The notes beneath the pieces were generated by a model that saw nothing but the letters and a program-made list of their open reading frames with translations, searched no databases and was not told the DNA's origin. A stretch of DNA of 64,000 bases from Bacteroidota bacterium (GTDB lineage Bacteria; Bacteroidota; Ignavibacteria; Ignavibacteriales; Ignavibacteriaceae): positions 1 through 64,000 of the forward strand of contig JADFLR010000019.1 of the NCBI GenBank assembly GCA_022564295.1, given 5' to 3'. A program made the translations under genes and the position numbers. Below are positions 52,503 through 62,690 of this stretch, piece after piece. Each line of letters begins with the position of its first letter. Position 1 is the stretch's first letter.

Positions 52503-53787
52503 CAAAACTTTTGTAGTATTTGTATTGGTGCTTCTTGCAGGCACTAATGTTTTCTCACAGGATGTTCAATCATTTGATCCGAATGGTTTAAAAGTGATCT
52601 TTAAACAGAACACTGCAAATGATATTCTTTCGGTGAATATGTATTTCAAAGGTGGTGTGGTAAATCTGAATGAAGATCAGGCGGGATTGGAAGCATTAAC
52701 ATTATTAGTTGCACAGAAGGCAACAAAAAATTATCCCAAAGATAAGTTGAATGCAACGCTGGAAAGAATGAACACACAGATTAACTCTAATGCGAGTCTC
52801 GATTACTCCAGATTAAGTATGATCTGTGTAAAACAAAACTTTGATGCATCTTGGAATATTTTTGTTGATATGTTGTTGAATCCATCATTTTCAGAGGAGG
52901 ATTTAAATCTTGAAAGAGATAGACTTATTTCTTCTATAAAACAGGTGAATGATAACCCCGATGCATATTTACGAAAGGTAGTAATCAATGAATTTTACGT
53001 CGATCATCCATATTCAGTTCCGGTGAACGGAACGGAGGAGACTTTGAATTCGTTCACTACTCATGACTTGAAAGATTTTATGAGCGGCAGATTACAAACA
53101 TCAGAGATACTTCTTGTGGTAGTTGGAAATACAACTATGGCTGACTTACAGCAAAAGGTAAAAGATGCATTTGGAAACCTTCCAGTTGGCAGCTATACTA
53201 AAATTTCTATACAGGAAGTAAATCATGCGGAGCCGTCTATAAAAATCATCCATCGTGAACTGCCCACCAATTATATCCAGGGTTCATATTCTGCACCGCA
53301 GCGCGGTACAACGGAAGGTTATACGATGCTCATCGCTAATTCAATTTTAAGAGATCGTGTTTGGGAAGAGGTAAGAACAAAAAGGAGCCTCTCGTATGCA
53401 CCGTCAACACGTTATGTAAATAATTTTTCCAACTACGGTGCTATTTATGTAACAGCTGTTGATCCTGATACAACAATTAAGGTAATGATAAACGAACTTG
53501 AACGATTAAAAAATGAACTGATTTCCGACAAGGAGTTATCAAACAAAATAAGGTAGTTCATTACGTTTTACTATATGGGCAACGAAACAAACCAGGCGCA
53601 GGCAAATGCTTTAGCGTTTTATGAATTGGCCGGAATAGGATACAATGAAGTTAGTGAGTTTTTGACACATGTAAACAAAGTAACTCCAAAGGATATTCAG
53701 GATGTTGCACAGAAATATATTAAGAACTTACAATTTGTATTGATTGGTAATCCGGAGTCTTTAGAGATTGCAAGTTTTATGTATTGA
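52489..53787 (+). pseudogene. M16 peptidase non-catalytic partner, interrupted by in-frame TAG
   Basis: ATG at 52489 overlaps the catalytic M16 gene. Signal peptide (LAGTNVFSQ), then M16 fold without the HxxEH zinc site (DQAGLEALTLLVAQKATKNY in its place), LVVVGNTTMADLQQKVKDAF and TKRSLSYAPSTRYVNNFSN. After codon 355 (KELSNKIR) there is TAG (53554-53556); the frame continues FITFYYMGNETNQAQANALA, YELAGIGYNEVSEF and VLIGNPESLEIAS to 53787, the expected last ~75 residues of the subunit. Translation without readthrough removes the final helices. A single base change or an error explains it; the paired system would be impaired if the stop is real. Confidence 0.82.
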
Positions 53788-53864
53788 TTTGCTAATATAG
53801 GTTATTTAGATATGCCAGGTTTTTGAAATCTGGTATATCTTAAAATTAGAATAATTTTTAACAT

Positions 53865-54153
53865 TTATTTGTAATCAGAATAGATTTCACTTGCCTTGTA
53901 TGAACCAACCTTTTCAATCTCAGTGGTTAAAGCAACAGTAATTACAGCTTTGGATATTTTCTTGTTATGGAGATCAACAAGTTTTTCATACAACTGTCTT
54001 ATATCATATCGCGGACTTTCCATAATCTCAATGCCTAATCCTTCCTAAAATATCGTAATGTTATCCTCAACCATTTCCAGCAGTTGTTCCAGCAGCTATA
54101 CTTTCTGTACATTTACCGACTAATCTCCTCAACTCACCGATTAACTCTTTCAT
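53865..54153 (-). pseudogene. Degenerate minus-strand gene of unknown family
   Basis: From ATG 54153 the minus strand reads MKELIGELRRLVGKCTESIA, then must shift one base to continue LLEQLLEMVEDNITIF, a TAG (54045-54047), then EGLGIEIMESPRYDIRQLYE, KLVDLHNKKISKAVITVALT and SYKASEIYSDYK with stop at 53865. Amino-acid usage and length look like a real small protein broken by one frameshift and one amber. I do not recognise it. It occupies most of the 53788-54208 gap. Confidence 0.4.
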
Positions 54154-54208
54154 CAATTAATATTATTGGTTATGTTTCGACAGAAATTAATGGAAACGAG
54201 GAACATCA

Positions 54209-54925
54209 ATGGAAAACAGAGATAAAAATATTACTGATAAGCGAGTTATATTGGGCGGAGTACTGGTAGTAATCGGTGCACTGCTTTTATTGGGCTCAAT
54301 GGATATTTTTGACGTGAGCATTTCTCGTATAATCTTCTCCTGGTCATTCATCATGACAATTATAGGTTTGTTTATTCTTTTCAACACAAATAAAAAAGTA
54401 TTGGGTGGAGTATTTACCGGAATAGGAATATTTTTCCTCATCCCAAGAATATTTCCTCATGTACATTATCATGGAGGAATTATATTCCCGGTAATTATGA
54501 TAGCACTTGGTATCTATATTATTATTAATCATCGAAAAAAAGGGGTGGGGAAAACAGAGAAATCCGGCTTCTTTAAAAAAGATTTGATTGATGATGTATC
54601 TATATTTGGAGGAGGAAGTAAAATTGTATCCTCAGATAATTTCAGAGGCGGTAATATTACATCTGTATTTGGCGGATCGGAAATAAACCTTACCGGTTGC
54701 AAACTTGCTGAGGGAGATCAAATTATAGATGTGCTTTTAATATTCGGCGGTACAACTATCATTGTTCCAAGAGACTGGAATGTGGTTGTAAATGTAACCT
54801 CTATACTTGGCGGCTTTTCGGATAAAAGTATACGAGATCCTGGTGTTATACCTGATCAATCCAGAACTCTCTATGTAAAAGGTCTCGCTATGTTTGGCGG
54901 CGGCGAAGTGAAGAATTATCTTTGA
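54209..54925 (+). CDS. LiaF-like membrane protein
   Basis: 238 residues: four hydrophobic segments in the first ~110 residues (DUF5668-type LGGVLVVIGALLLLGSMDIF, FSWSFIMTIIGLFILF, GGVFTGIGIFFLIPRIF, GIIFPVIMIALGIYII) and a C-terminal beta-helix-like domain with repeated GG turns (SIFGGGSKIVSSDNFRGGNI, TSVFGGSEINLTG, IFGGTTIIVPRDW, ILGGFSDKS, AMFGGGEVKNYL), the hallmark of LiaF/cell-wall-active antibiotic response proteins. In Firmicutes LiaF inhibits the LiaS kinase. The next two genes encode a LytS-type kinase and LytTR regulator, so it probably controls that pair. Confidence 0.87.
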   Translation: MENRDKNITDKRVILGGVLVVIGALLLLGSMDIFDVSISRIIFSWSFIMTIIGLFILFNTNKKVLGGVFTGIGIFFLIPRIFPHVHYHGGIIFPVIMIALGIYIIINHRKKGVGKTEKSGFFKKDLIDDVSIFGGGSKIVSSDNFRGGNITSVFGGSEINLTGCKLAEGDQIIDVLLIFGGTTIIVPRDWNVVVNVTSILGGFSDKSIRDPGVIPDQSRTLYVKGLAMFGGGEVKNYL

Positions 54926-54936
54926 TGTAATGATAG

Positions 54937-55995
54937 ATGTTTTCAAATCCCATACTTAAAAGTTTAAAGAATTTTAACTATTACCTGATTTTCTGGACAG
55001 TCCTTTCTTTCCTATTTATACAACTGCTTTATATTGGAACTGAAATAGGATTAACTGCATCAATAACAGATGGCTTGGTTTTCACATTTTTGCTCGGGGG
55101 AATTGGACTAACGTTATGGTATCCTGCATGTTATATTCCAATTGAAAAAAACAGACCGCTAAAAATAATTCTAAGTCATTCAATTGGAGCATTTATTACA
55201 ACTGTTATATGGCTTTCAATAGGTTATTTTTTATTAGTGGGATTATTCAATTTTAGCAATACCTATCCACCATTCTTTTACAGCACACTTGCCTGGAGAA
55301 TACTTATTGGATTATTATTCTACTCACTTATCGTGTCGTTTTATTATATGATAATTTATTACACAGGTTTTCACGAAAGAGAGATAAAAGAAGCTGAACT
55401 TAAAAGTCTTATTACCGAGGCAGAATTAAAGTCGCTAAAGTTTCAAATAAATCCGCATTTTATTTTTAACAGTTTAAATTCGATGAGTGCATTAACGGAG
55501 ATTGATCCCGCTAAAGCAAAACAAATGATATTAAAATTAGCAGATTTTCTTCGCTTTATACTCAGAACAAATGAACTTGAAAAGAATAAATTAAGTGAAG
55601 AGTTGAAAAACATTAGATTATATTTGGATATTGAACGCATAAGATTTGAAGACAAGTTTGAATATGTGGAAGAAACTGATGACGGATGCAGTAATGTTGA
55701 AATCCCGAGTATGATATTACAACCGTTGTTTGAAAATGCCATAAAACACGCTGTTTATGAAACTCTTGATAAAGTTACACTAAAACTTTCCTGTAAAATT
55801 CAAAACGGATTTTTAAAAATTGTTGTGCAAAACAATTTTGATGAAACTGGAATAGCAAAAAAGGGTGCAGGAGTTGGATTAAAGAATATTGAAGAAAGAT
55901 TAAAACTTATTTATCATCAAAATAATCTGCTTGATGTAAAAAAAGAGAAAGGAATTTTTATGGTAACATTGTATATTCCAATAGAAAACAATTAA
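54937..55995 (+). CDS. Sensor histidine kinase, LytS/YehU type
   Basis: 352 residues with four N-terminal hydrophobic segments and no extracellular domain of note, then a coiled coil (REIKEAELKSLITEAELKSL) and the His_kinase domain KFQINPHFIFNSLNSMSALT (phospho-accepting His), followed by an HATPase_c: LQPLFENAIKHAVYETLDK (N-box) and KKGAGVGLKNIEERLKLIY (G-box). The ATP-lid is typical of the LytS class, whose partners are LytTR regulators; its partner follows 6 bases after its stop. The LiaF-like gene is 11 bases upstream, so all three form an operon. Confidence 0.93.
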   Translation: MFSNPILKSLKNFNYYLIFWTVLSFLFIQLLYIGTEIGLTASITDGLVFTFLLGGIGLTLWYPACYIPIEKNRPLKIILSHSIGAFITTVIWLSIGYFLLVGLFNFSNTYPPFFYSTLAWRILIGLLFYSLIVSFYYMIIYYTGFHEREIKEAELKSLITEAELKSLKFQINPHFIFNSLNSMSALTEIDPAKAKQMILKLADFLRFILRTNELEKNKLSEELKNIRLYLDIERIRFEDKFEYVEETDDGCSNVEIPSMILQPLFENAIKHAVYETLDKVTLKLSCKIQNGFLKIVVQNNFDETGIAKKGAGVGLKNIEERLKLIYHQNNLLDVKKEKGIFMVTLYIPIENN

Positions 55996-56001
55996 TTAAT
56001 T

Positions 56002-56751
56002 ATGAGCAACAAAATAAGAACAATAATAATTGATGATGAACAGTTAGCTCGTTCAATCACAAACAGTTATCTTTCCAAGCATCCCGAGATAGAGATAGTT
56101 GCAGAATGCTCGAACGGTTTTGATGCAATAAAAAAAATTAATGAAGAGAAACCCGATTTAATATTTCTTGATATACAAATGCCGAAAATAAACGGTTTTG
56201 AGATGTTGGAATTACTTGAGGATCCGCCGGCAATAATTTTTACAACTGCTTACGATCAGTTTGCAATAAAAGCATTTGAAGTAAGTGCGGTTGATTACCT
56301 TCTCAAACCTTTTTCGGAAGAGAGATTCAATGAAGCGCTAAAAAAATCATACAAACATATCCAGGATAAATTCCAGCAAAACTCAGCTATCAAAAACATA
56401 ATTAAACAAAACGATGAAAGAATAGAGTTTTTAGAACGGGTTGTAATAAAAGAAGGGGCAAAAATATCCATCCTTCCGGTTGAATCAATAAAATGGATTG
56501 AAGCACAAGATGATTACGTGATGATAAATTCAGAGCAGGGAAGATTTATAAAAAAGAAAACGATGAGATATTTTGAAAACCATCTTAATGAAAATATGTT
56601 TATTCGCATTCATCGTTCGTATATTATTAACGCAGATTATATTCAGCACCTCGAACAAAAAGGTAAAGAATCTTACCGGCTAATTCTTAAAAACGGCAAG
56701 GAACTTCCGGTAAGTAAAACGGGATTAACAAAATTAAAAAACACTTTGTAA
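56002..56751 (+). CDS. LytTR-family response regulator
   Basis: 249 residues: receiver domain (1-120; IIIDDEQLARS, FLDIQMPKINGFEML with the phospho-Asp, IIFTTAYDQFAIKAF, VDYLLKPF) and a C-terminal LytTR DNA-binding domain (VIKEGAKISILPVESIKWIE, AQDDYVMINSEQGRFIKKKT, FIRIHRSYIIN, LILKNGKELPVSKTG). It is phosphorylated by the kinase encoded just upstream and binds direct repeats in promoters. Likely targets are envelope-stress genes, given the LiaF-like partner. Confidence 0.95.
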   Translation: MSNKIRTIIIDDEQLARSITNSYLSKHPEIEIVAECSNGFDAIKKINEEKPDLIFLDIQMPKINGFEMLELLEDPPAIIFTTAYDQFAIKAFEVSAVDYLLKPFSEERFNEALKKSYKHIQDKFQQNSAIKNIIKQNDERIEFLERVVIKEGAKISILPVESIKWIEAQDDYVMINSEQGRFIKKKTMRYFENHLNENMFIRIHRSYIINADYIQHLEQKGKESYRLILKNGKELPVSKTGLTKLKNTL

Positions 56752-56857
56752 GAATTTTTAAGTTAATTCAACTAAAAAACCCGGATGCTTTTACTTCCAA
56801 AATTGAAAATCTGTTTTTGTATAGATATATTTGTTGTTAATTATCACAGAGGAAATA

Positions 56858-58465
56858 ATGATTTTCGATAAAGACTTACTCTCAATACAGGAAGCGCGCG
56901 AATTATCTCACAAAGCACACGGTGCTCAATCAGAATACAAGCACTTTTCTCAGCAGCAAGTAGATAAAATTGTAAAAGCAATGGCGGAAGCAGGATACGA
57001 AGCTTCCGAACATCTTGCAAAAATGGCTAAGGAAGAAAGCGGTTTTGGTCGGTGGCAAGATAAAGTCATCAAAAATCAATTCAGCACAAAAAATGTTTAT
57101 GAATCGATAAAAGATCTTAAAACGGTTGGAGTAGTTGGAGAAGAAGCAAACGGAAAAGTTTTAAAGATCGCTGTTCCTATGGGAGTAGTTGCTGCACTTA
57201 TTCCTTCAACTAATCCAACATCTACTGCAATGTTTAAAGCATTGATTTCGCTTAAAGGAAGAAATGCAATTGTTGCAAGTCCTCATCCAAGAACAGCAAA
57301 TTGTACAGTGGAATCGCTTAAAATTCTATCCGAGGCTGCTGTTTCCGCAGGTGCTCCCGATGGACTGATTCAATGTTTATCGAGCCCAACAATTGAAGGT
57401 ACGGAAGCATTAATGAAGGATAAAAACATTGCGGTGATCTTAGCAACAGGCAGCACACCTATGGTTAAAGCTGCATACAGCACAGGTACACCTGCTTATG
57501 GTGTCGGTCCGGGTAATGTTCCTGCTTTTATTGAAAGAACCGCAAATGTTAAAAAAGCCGTCGCAGATATTCTTTACGGAACAACTTTCGATAACGGGGC
57601 TCTCTGCTCATCAGAGCAGGCAATAATTGCAGATGCCCCTATTGATAAAAAGATACGCGAGGAAATTAAAGCGCAGGGCGGCTACTTTTTAACAGCCGAT
57701 GAAAAAGAAAAATTAGGGAAAGCAATTCAAACTAACTTCCGTATAAATCCCGAGATAGTCGGTCAAACAGCAACGTTCATTGCAAAGTATGCTGGATTTT
57801 CCGTGCCTGAAAATACAAGAGTATTAATTGCAGAATGTTACAACGTTGGTAAGAGCGAGCCGCTTTCGATGGAAAAACTTTCACCAATACTTGCGTTCTA
57901 TACTGTAAACGGCTGGCTTGAGGGCTGCCATAAAAGTATCGATCTTTTAAACTTTGGCGGAGTTGGTCACACTATGGTTATTCATTCAAACGACCAACCA
58001 ATAATTATGAAGTTTGCACTTGAAAAACCTGCGTTCCGTGTGTTAGTTAATACCGTTGGTTCTCTTGGTGCAGTTGGTAGTACAACTGCTCTTGACCCTT
58101 CGATGACACTAGGTCCGGGAACCTGGGGAGGATCAATAATTTCGGAAAATGTTACCGCTAAACATTTAATAAATATTAAAAGTCTTGCTTTCGAAACCAA
58201 TCCTATAAATGAAGGAAAGAGTGTTACACAATTTGATGTGCAAAGAACTCACGGAACGAAAGATATGTTTATGAGCGAAATTGAAGAACGGCTTAAAGCC
58301 AGAGCAGGTAATCCTCCGCTAAGGGGTTCTTATCAATACAATATTGTAAAAGAACCGGAGATTAAAAACGATCACCCAAAACCAAAAACAAAAGTATCTT
58401 TCGGCAAAGGAATTTCCGAAGAGGAAATATTAAAAATAATAGAAGAATTTGAAACAAGGAATTAA
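56858..58465 (+). CDS. CoA-acylating aldehyde dehydrogenase (acetaldehyde dehydrogenase-like)
   Basis: 535 residues from ATG 56858 (preceded by GAGGAAAT; an in-frame start nine codons earlier lacks a binding site). Aldehyde dehydrogenase superfamily of the EutE/AdhE-N type: [73 protein letters not shown] and [14 protein letters not shown] with the catalytic Cys. It converts acetaldehyde (or another aldehyde) + CoA + NAD+ to acyl-CoA. The C-terminal 40 residues ([20 protein letters not shown]) are an extension not seen in EutE. Not associated with a microcompartment cluster here. Confidence 0.9.
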   Translation: MIFDKDLLSIQEARELSHKAHGAQSEYKHFSQQQVDKIVKAMAEAGYEASEHLAKMAKEESGFGRWQDKVIKNQFSTKNVYESIKDLKTVGVVGEEANGKVLKIAVPMGVVAALIPSTNPTSTAMFKALISLKGRNAIVASPHPRTANCTVESLKILSEAAVSAGAPDGLIQCLSSPTIEGTEALMKDKNIAVILATGSTPMVKAAYSTGTPAYGVGPGNVPAFIERTANVKKAVADILYGTTFDNGALCSSEQAIIADAPIDKKIREEIKAQGGYFLTADEKEKLGKAIQTNFRINPEIVGQTATFIAKYAGFSVPENTRVLIAECYNVGKSEPLSMEKLSPILAFYTVNGWLEGCHKSIDLLNFGGVGHTMVIHSNDQPIIMKFALEKPAFRVLVNTVGSLGAVGSTTALDPSMTLGPGTWGGSIISENVTAKHLINIKSLAFETNPINEGKSVTQFDVQRTHGTKDMFMSEIEERLKARAGNPPLRGSYQYNIVKEPEIKNDHPKPKTKVSFGKGISEEEILKIIEEFETRN

Positions 58466-58561
58466 CAATATTATTGATTGCTAACTTGAATAAGCATCAG
58501 TAGCGGAAAATTTATCATTAAAGTTCTTAAATTCTTTCTGGCTTAGTTTAATAGAGTGATT

Positions 58562-59779
58562 ATGAATTTCAAACCAAAAGATTTCCTAAAAATTATTATC
58601 GTTCTATCCTTAATCGGAAAGTTACTGTTTGTCTTTATATTTATAAATCTCAACGATCTTGAATATTACGAGTACGGAGACATCGCGAATAACCTGTATC
58701 AAGGACACGGCTACTCACTTTTACACGAGATCGATAAGGATGGAAATAATCTGAATCGTTCAGTTGAACCACATATATCAGCTTATATGCCGCCTGGATA
58801 TGTTTTCTACCTCTACCCGTTCTTTGCTATTTCCGATACGGTTGTACGGAACTTATTGATTATTTTTTCACAAATACTCATTTCCTGTTTACTGATTTTC
58901 CTCGTTTATAAATTCACAAGAGAATGTTTTTCCGAAACATCGGCTTTAATTGCAGCGGCTATCACCGGATTTCTACCCGAATTTGTTTTTGCCTCTACTC
59001 ATATTCAGATTACGCTATTCTATCACATAGGAATAGTCGCACTTCTCTTGCAGTTATATAAATTGAATTCGCATAAAATTAACTTCAATACTCTTATCGT
59101 TATCGGAATAATATTCGGATCATTAATCCTTTTCAGATCGGAAGTACTTCTCTTCGCTACTATAATCATTATATATCTGATCAATAAAAGGGACTTCAAG
59201 GAATCGGCAATCATAATGGGAATAATCATTCTCATCATTCTTCCCTGGCAGGTTCGAAACTATGTTGTCTTTGACAAAATAATACCAATTACTACAAGCA
59301 GCGGATTGAATCTATATAGAGGTCATAATCCTTACGATATCGGTTTATGGGGCGATGATAGTTTATTTGCTCGAATCCGTTCGGTCAGAAACGAAAAAGA
59401 TTTCGAAGTGAAGATGAATGATATTTATCTGGAAAGTGCTTTTACATCTATTAAAGAAAATCCCGACAAAGAGATCGTCTATCCATTTATAAAACTCTAC
59501 AATTTATGGATTATTAATACCTCAGATAATAGGACGTTCAATATTATCTACTTGATTCCCTGGATTGTTTTTTTACTATTTTCAGTCTATGGATTATTTA
59601 AATCAGGCTCGTGGAAAGTTCATAAATTCTCTTACCTTTATTTCATCTTTTTTAGTATTGTGGCAATCATCTTCTTTGCGTTACCGCGCTATCAAACGAT
59701 GATGAAAATTGCACTCGTACCATTTGCAGCTGCGGGTATAGAGATGCTTTACTACAAGGTAAAAAATATAATTAAGTGA
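58562..59779 (+). CDS. GT39-like membrane glycosyltransferase
   Basis: 405 residues with about ten membrane helices. The first loop carries YYEYGDIANNLYQGHGYSLL, the Glu/Asp motif of the ArnT/PMT (GT39) family, and AYMPPGYVFYLYPFFA. These inverting enzymes transfer a sugar from a polyprenyl-phosphate donor to lipid A, protein or glycans at the outer face of the inner membrane. The C-terminal soluble domain is short. ATG 58562 is preferred over an in-frame GTG six bases upstream. Acceptor unknown; no neighbouring sugar-pathway genes. Confidence 0.85.
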   Translation: MNFKPKDFLKIIIVLSLIGKLLFVFIFINLNDLEYYEYGDIANNLYQGHGYSLLHEIDKDGNNLNRSVEPHISAYMPPGYVFYLYPFFAISDTVVRNLLIIFSQILISCLLIFLVYKFTRECFSETSALIAAAITGFLPEFVFASTHIQITLFYHIGIVALLLQLYKLNSHKINFNTLIVIGIIFGSLILFRSEVLLFATIIIIYLINKRDFKESAIIMGIIILIILPWQVRNYVVFDKIIPITTSSGLNLYRGHNPYDIGLWGDDSLFARIRSVRNEKDFEVKMNDIYLESAFTSIKENPDKEIVYPFIKLYNLWIINTSDNRTFNIIYLIPWIVFLLFSVYGLFKSGSWKVHKFSYLYFIFFSIVAIIFFALPRYQTMMKIALVPFAAAGIEMLYYKVKNIIK

Positions 59780-59874
59780 TATGTGGTGCACTTGTTAAAT
59801 TTAATCTCTCTTTAATCCAGAGTTATATTATATCCAACAATTAATTTGATTAGGTATTGTCTTTATCTCACATT

Positions 59875-60585
59875 TTAAGGAAGTAACTTCGCAAATTTTT
59901 TCATCACAGCATCGGCAATTACTGCAGCAGTTTCTTCATAAGATAGCAGACTCGTGTTCAACACTACGTGGTATAATTCAGGATTTTCAATATCTCTTGA
60001 AAAATATGATTTCAAATATTTACGTCGGGCTACATCTTCTTTTTTAATGTAAGCTTCCGCATCTTGTCTGTTCATTTTACGAACATCAATAATATATTTT
60101 ATTCTGCTCTCCAGAGGAGCAATCAACCGTACGTGAAATGCATTTTTTAATTTTGAAGTGATTATATTTCCTCCCCTTCCGACTATAATTACTTTTCCCA
60201 TTCTTGCAAGCTGTAAAACAGTTTCGGTTGTCTGATGTAAAAGTGTCCACTGTGAAGGATGCAAACCAAGAACTTCGTTAACCACGGAACTAACATGTTT
60301 GTATTTATCTTCTACTAAATATTTGCTTATTTGTTTAGGCAGATGATGGTTTTCGAGAATTTTTTCTATTAGTTGCTGGTCAAAAAATGTCCACTGGTTT
60401 TCATTCTTTTCGGATTTTGAATCAAGGATTTTTATTAATTCTTTGCAAACCGCTTGGGCGCCAGCACCCGTTTCCCTTGAAACAGAAATGCAGGGATATA
60501 CCTTTTTTCTTTTTACGGGTGTTTCCGTTCCCGGAGAATGAGATTCTATATATCGCTTACATTTTTCGTAACTACCTACTGCCAT
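59875..60585 (-). CDS. Cytidylate kinase-like family protein
   Basis: 236 residues of the Cytidylate_kin2 family: PCISVSRETGAGAQAVCKEL is the P-loop region, with EIGTGAH-like Ser/Arg/Glu in place of a classical GxxGxGK, then WTFFDQQLIEKILENHHLPK, VIIVGRGGNIITSKLKNAFH (GRGG) and VRLIAPLESRIKYIIDV, and DVARRKYLKSYFSRDIENPE as the Arg-rich lid. Members are common in deltaproteobacteria and Bacteroidota and probably phosphorylate a nucleotide or another small molecule; the true cmk is a different gene. Stands alone and faces the aminotransferase with a 130-bp gap. Confidence 0.88.
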   Translation of the reverse strand: MAVGSYEKCKRYIESHSPGTETPVKRKKVYPCISVSRETGAGAQAVCKELIKILDSKSEKNENQWTFFDQQLIEKILENHHLPKQISKYLVEDKYKHVSSVVNEVLGLHPSQWTLLHQTTETVLQLARMGKVIIVGRGGNIITSKLKNAFHVRLIAPLESRIKYIIDVRKMNRQDAEAYIKKEDVARRKYLKSYFSRDIENPELYHVVLNTSLLSYEETAAVIADAVMKKFAKLLP

Positions 60586-60717
60586 TTTAATCCCCGCCTC
60601 TCTTGTTTATTACAGCAGTTTGAGTGTAACCATATCATTTGTTAGAAAGATAATTGCCAATTATACAATTAATATAATTTTAATTATTAAAAAAACAAGT
60701 TTGTAACAGATTAAAAA

Positions 60718-62211
60718 CTAACTTGTAATTTTTTCTTCACTCGATAGATTAAACCACCCCCTAATTTGCTCATTCAAATTTCCATTATACGATTTATGGA
60801 AAAACTCATTTTTATGTATATCGTAATCATAATCAGATTGCCAGTCATTTATGTTATCAACAATCGCCTTTATAGCATTAGTTATGTAAAATATTTCTTC
60901 ATTAGTCATGGTTGGATGGATTGACATTCTCACCCAGCCGGGTTTTTCGGAAAGATCGCCCCGATTAATTTTATCTGTAATTCTTTTGGAGTGTTGAGGA
61001 TCAACGTGCAACAGGTAATGCCCATAAGTTCCCGCACAGGAACAACCGCCTCTTGTTTGTATTCCATTTCTATCGTTCAATAATTTTACTATCAGGTTGT
61101 AATGAATATCATCCACATAAAAAGAGATTGCGCTAAGCCGTTCTTCCACATTATCAGCAAGAATGTGCAAACCAGGAATTTTTCTCATCTCTCCAAGCGC
61201 AATTTTAAGAAGATCTCCTTCTCTTTCTCTCATTTTTTCAACGCCCATTTCCTGCTTTAACTTAATTGCAAGCGCAGCTCTTATTGCTTGTAAAAATGCC
61301 GGTGTGCCGCCGTCTTCTCTCAGCTCAATGTTAGAAACAAATTTATGCTGTCCCCACGGATTTGTCCAATCAACAGTACCTCCACCGGGTGAATCCGGCA
61401 CTTTGTTTTTATATAAATTCGAATCGAATATAAGCACACCGCTTGAACCGGGACCTCCGAGAAATTTGTGAGGTGAAAAGAAAATAGCATCTAATTTTTC
61501 ATCAGGATCTTCAGGATGCATATCAATCCTAACATATGGTGCGGAGCACGCGAGATCAATAAAAGCATATCCCTCATATTGATGCATTATTTTTGCTAAT
61601 TGATGATAAGGCGTTTCAATTCCAGTTACGTTTGAACATGCAGTAAAAGCACCGATTTTTAATTTCCGGTTCTTATGTTTTTCTAATTCTTTTACAAGAT
61701 CATTCGTGTCAACCAAACCTTCATCGTTCGGAGGAAGCACTACCACGTCAGCAATCGTTTCAAGCCATGTAGTTTGGTTTGAATGGTGTTCCATATGAGT
61801 TACAAATACAATTGGACGAAGTTCATCGGGAAGCGTTAAAAAATCTCTTAACTGTTCGGGAATTTTCAATCCTAATAATCTCTGCAGCTTTACAACCATT
61901 CTGGTCATTCCACTTCCGGCAGTTATAATCACATCATCTTTGCCGGCATTGCAATGTGCTTTAATTATTCGCTGAGCTTCGTGATAGGAATGAGTCATTG
62001 AAATACCAGTTTCGCTTGATTCGGAATGAGTGTTGCCTACCAAAGGACCGAATACATCGGAAATTTTTTTCTCAATTGGTGCGTATAATCTTCCGCTGGC
62101 AATCCAATCTGCATAAACTAACTTTTGTTCACCATAAGCTGAAGTAAAGGTAGAATTAAAACCAATTGTGTTTTCCCTGAACGGTTTAAAATGTTCTTCT
62201 AAATTACTCAT
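60718..62211 (-). CDS. Class V aminotransferase, cysteine-desulfurase-like
   Basis: 497 residues, PLP-dependent fold type I. YADWIASGRLYAPIEKKISD at the N-terminus, VIITAGSGMTRMVVKL, VTHMEHHSNQTTWLE (PLP-ring-stacking His), GAFTACSNVTGIETPYHQLA, YAFIDLACSAPYVRIDMH (PLP-Asp), FFSPHKFLGGPGSSGVLIF with the Schiff-base Lys and a late GIQTRGGCSCAGTYGHYLL loop whose cysteines sit where desulfurases have the active Cys. It is larger than IscS and lacks a neighbouring scaffold, so it may desulfurate or eliminate from another substrate. Start ATG is preceded by a weak GAGAAAG. Confidence 0.9.
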   Translation of the reverse strand: MSNLEEHFKPFRENTIGFNSTFTSAYGEQKLVYADWIASGRLYAPIEKKISDVFGPLVGNTHSESSETGISMTHSYHEAQRIIKAHCNAGKDDVIITAGSGMTRMVVKLQRLLGLKIPEQLRDFLTLPDELRPIVFVTHMEHHSNQTTWLETIADVVVLPPNDEGLVDTNDLVKELEKHKNRKLKIGAFTACSNVTGIETPYHQLAKIMHQYEGYAFIDLACSAPYVRIDMHPEDPDEKLDAIFFSPHKFLGGPGSSGVLIFDSNLYKNKVPDSPGGGTVDWTNPWGQHKFVSNIELREDGGTPAFLQAIRAALAIKLKQEMGVEKMREREGDLLKIALGEMRKIPGLHILADNVEERLSAISFYVDDIHYNLIVKLLNDRNGIQTRGGCSCAGTYGHYLLHVDPQHSKRITDKINRGDLSEKPGWVRMSIHPTMTNEEIFYITNAIKAIVDNINDWQSDYDYDIHKNEFFHKSYNGNLNEQIRGWFNLSSEEKITS

Positions 62212-62354
62212 CGCTTTCTCATAATTGAATTACTTTAATTACTTTGCGAATATAATAAATTACCAGCATCAATTCTTTCCTATTTATAATAAACTCTTTA
62301 TTTAACACACAATAAAGAGGGAGCCTTAATGTAATAGTACAAAAAATAATGTTT

Positions 62355-62690
62355 TCAATTTTTATCAGTTTGCTCTAAATATCCATTCTCTTTCAAACTA
62401 TCATTCGATCTGTAAATTGATATGGTAACTTTATTTGTTTGATAGTGTCCCGTTGAAACTATTTTCACACCGTTTACTTCTTTGTTTAATCTTACGTGTG
62501 CGTATAATCTATCATCGGCAATTAAATCGCTATCCAGCTTTATTTTCTTTTTTGGTATGTTAGATAAAGCCCAGTAGATTCCTTTCTTAGCGTTCTGATA
62601 AGCGTAATCAATATCGGATTCTAATTTTTCCTGTGTAAATCCTGTGGTTGTAAGTAAAGTTAACAATGTAATTACAATTAAGGCTTTCAT
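62355..62690 (-). CDS. Small exported protein of unknown function
   Basis: 111 residues with a signal peptide (MKALIVITLLTLLTTTGFTQ, cut after FTQ). The mature ~90 residues (YAYQNAKKGIYWALSNIPKK, KIKLDSDLIADDRLYAHVRL, KIVSTGHYQTNKVTISIYRS) form a small alpha/beta domain; no family recognised. AGGGAGG-like GGAAGG lies before ATG. It is probably periplasmic and stands alone. Confidence 0.7.
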   Translation of the reverse strand: MKALIVITLLTLLTTTGFTQEKLESDIDYAYQNAKKGIYWALSNIPKKKIKLDSDLIADDRLYAHVRLNKEVNGVKIVSTGHYQTNKVTISIYRSNDSLKENGYLEQTDKN

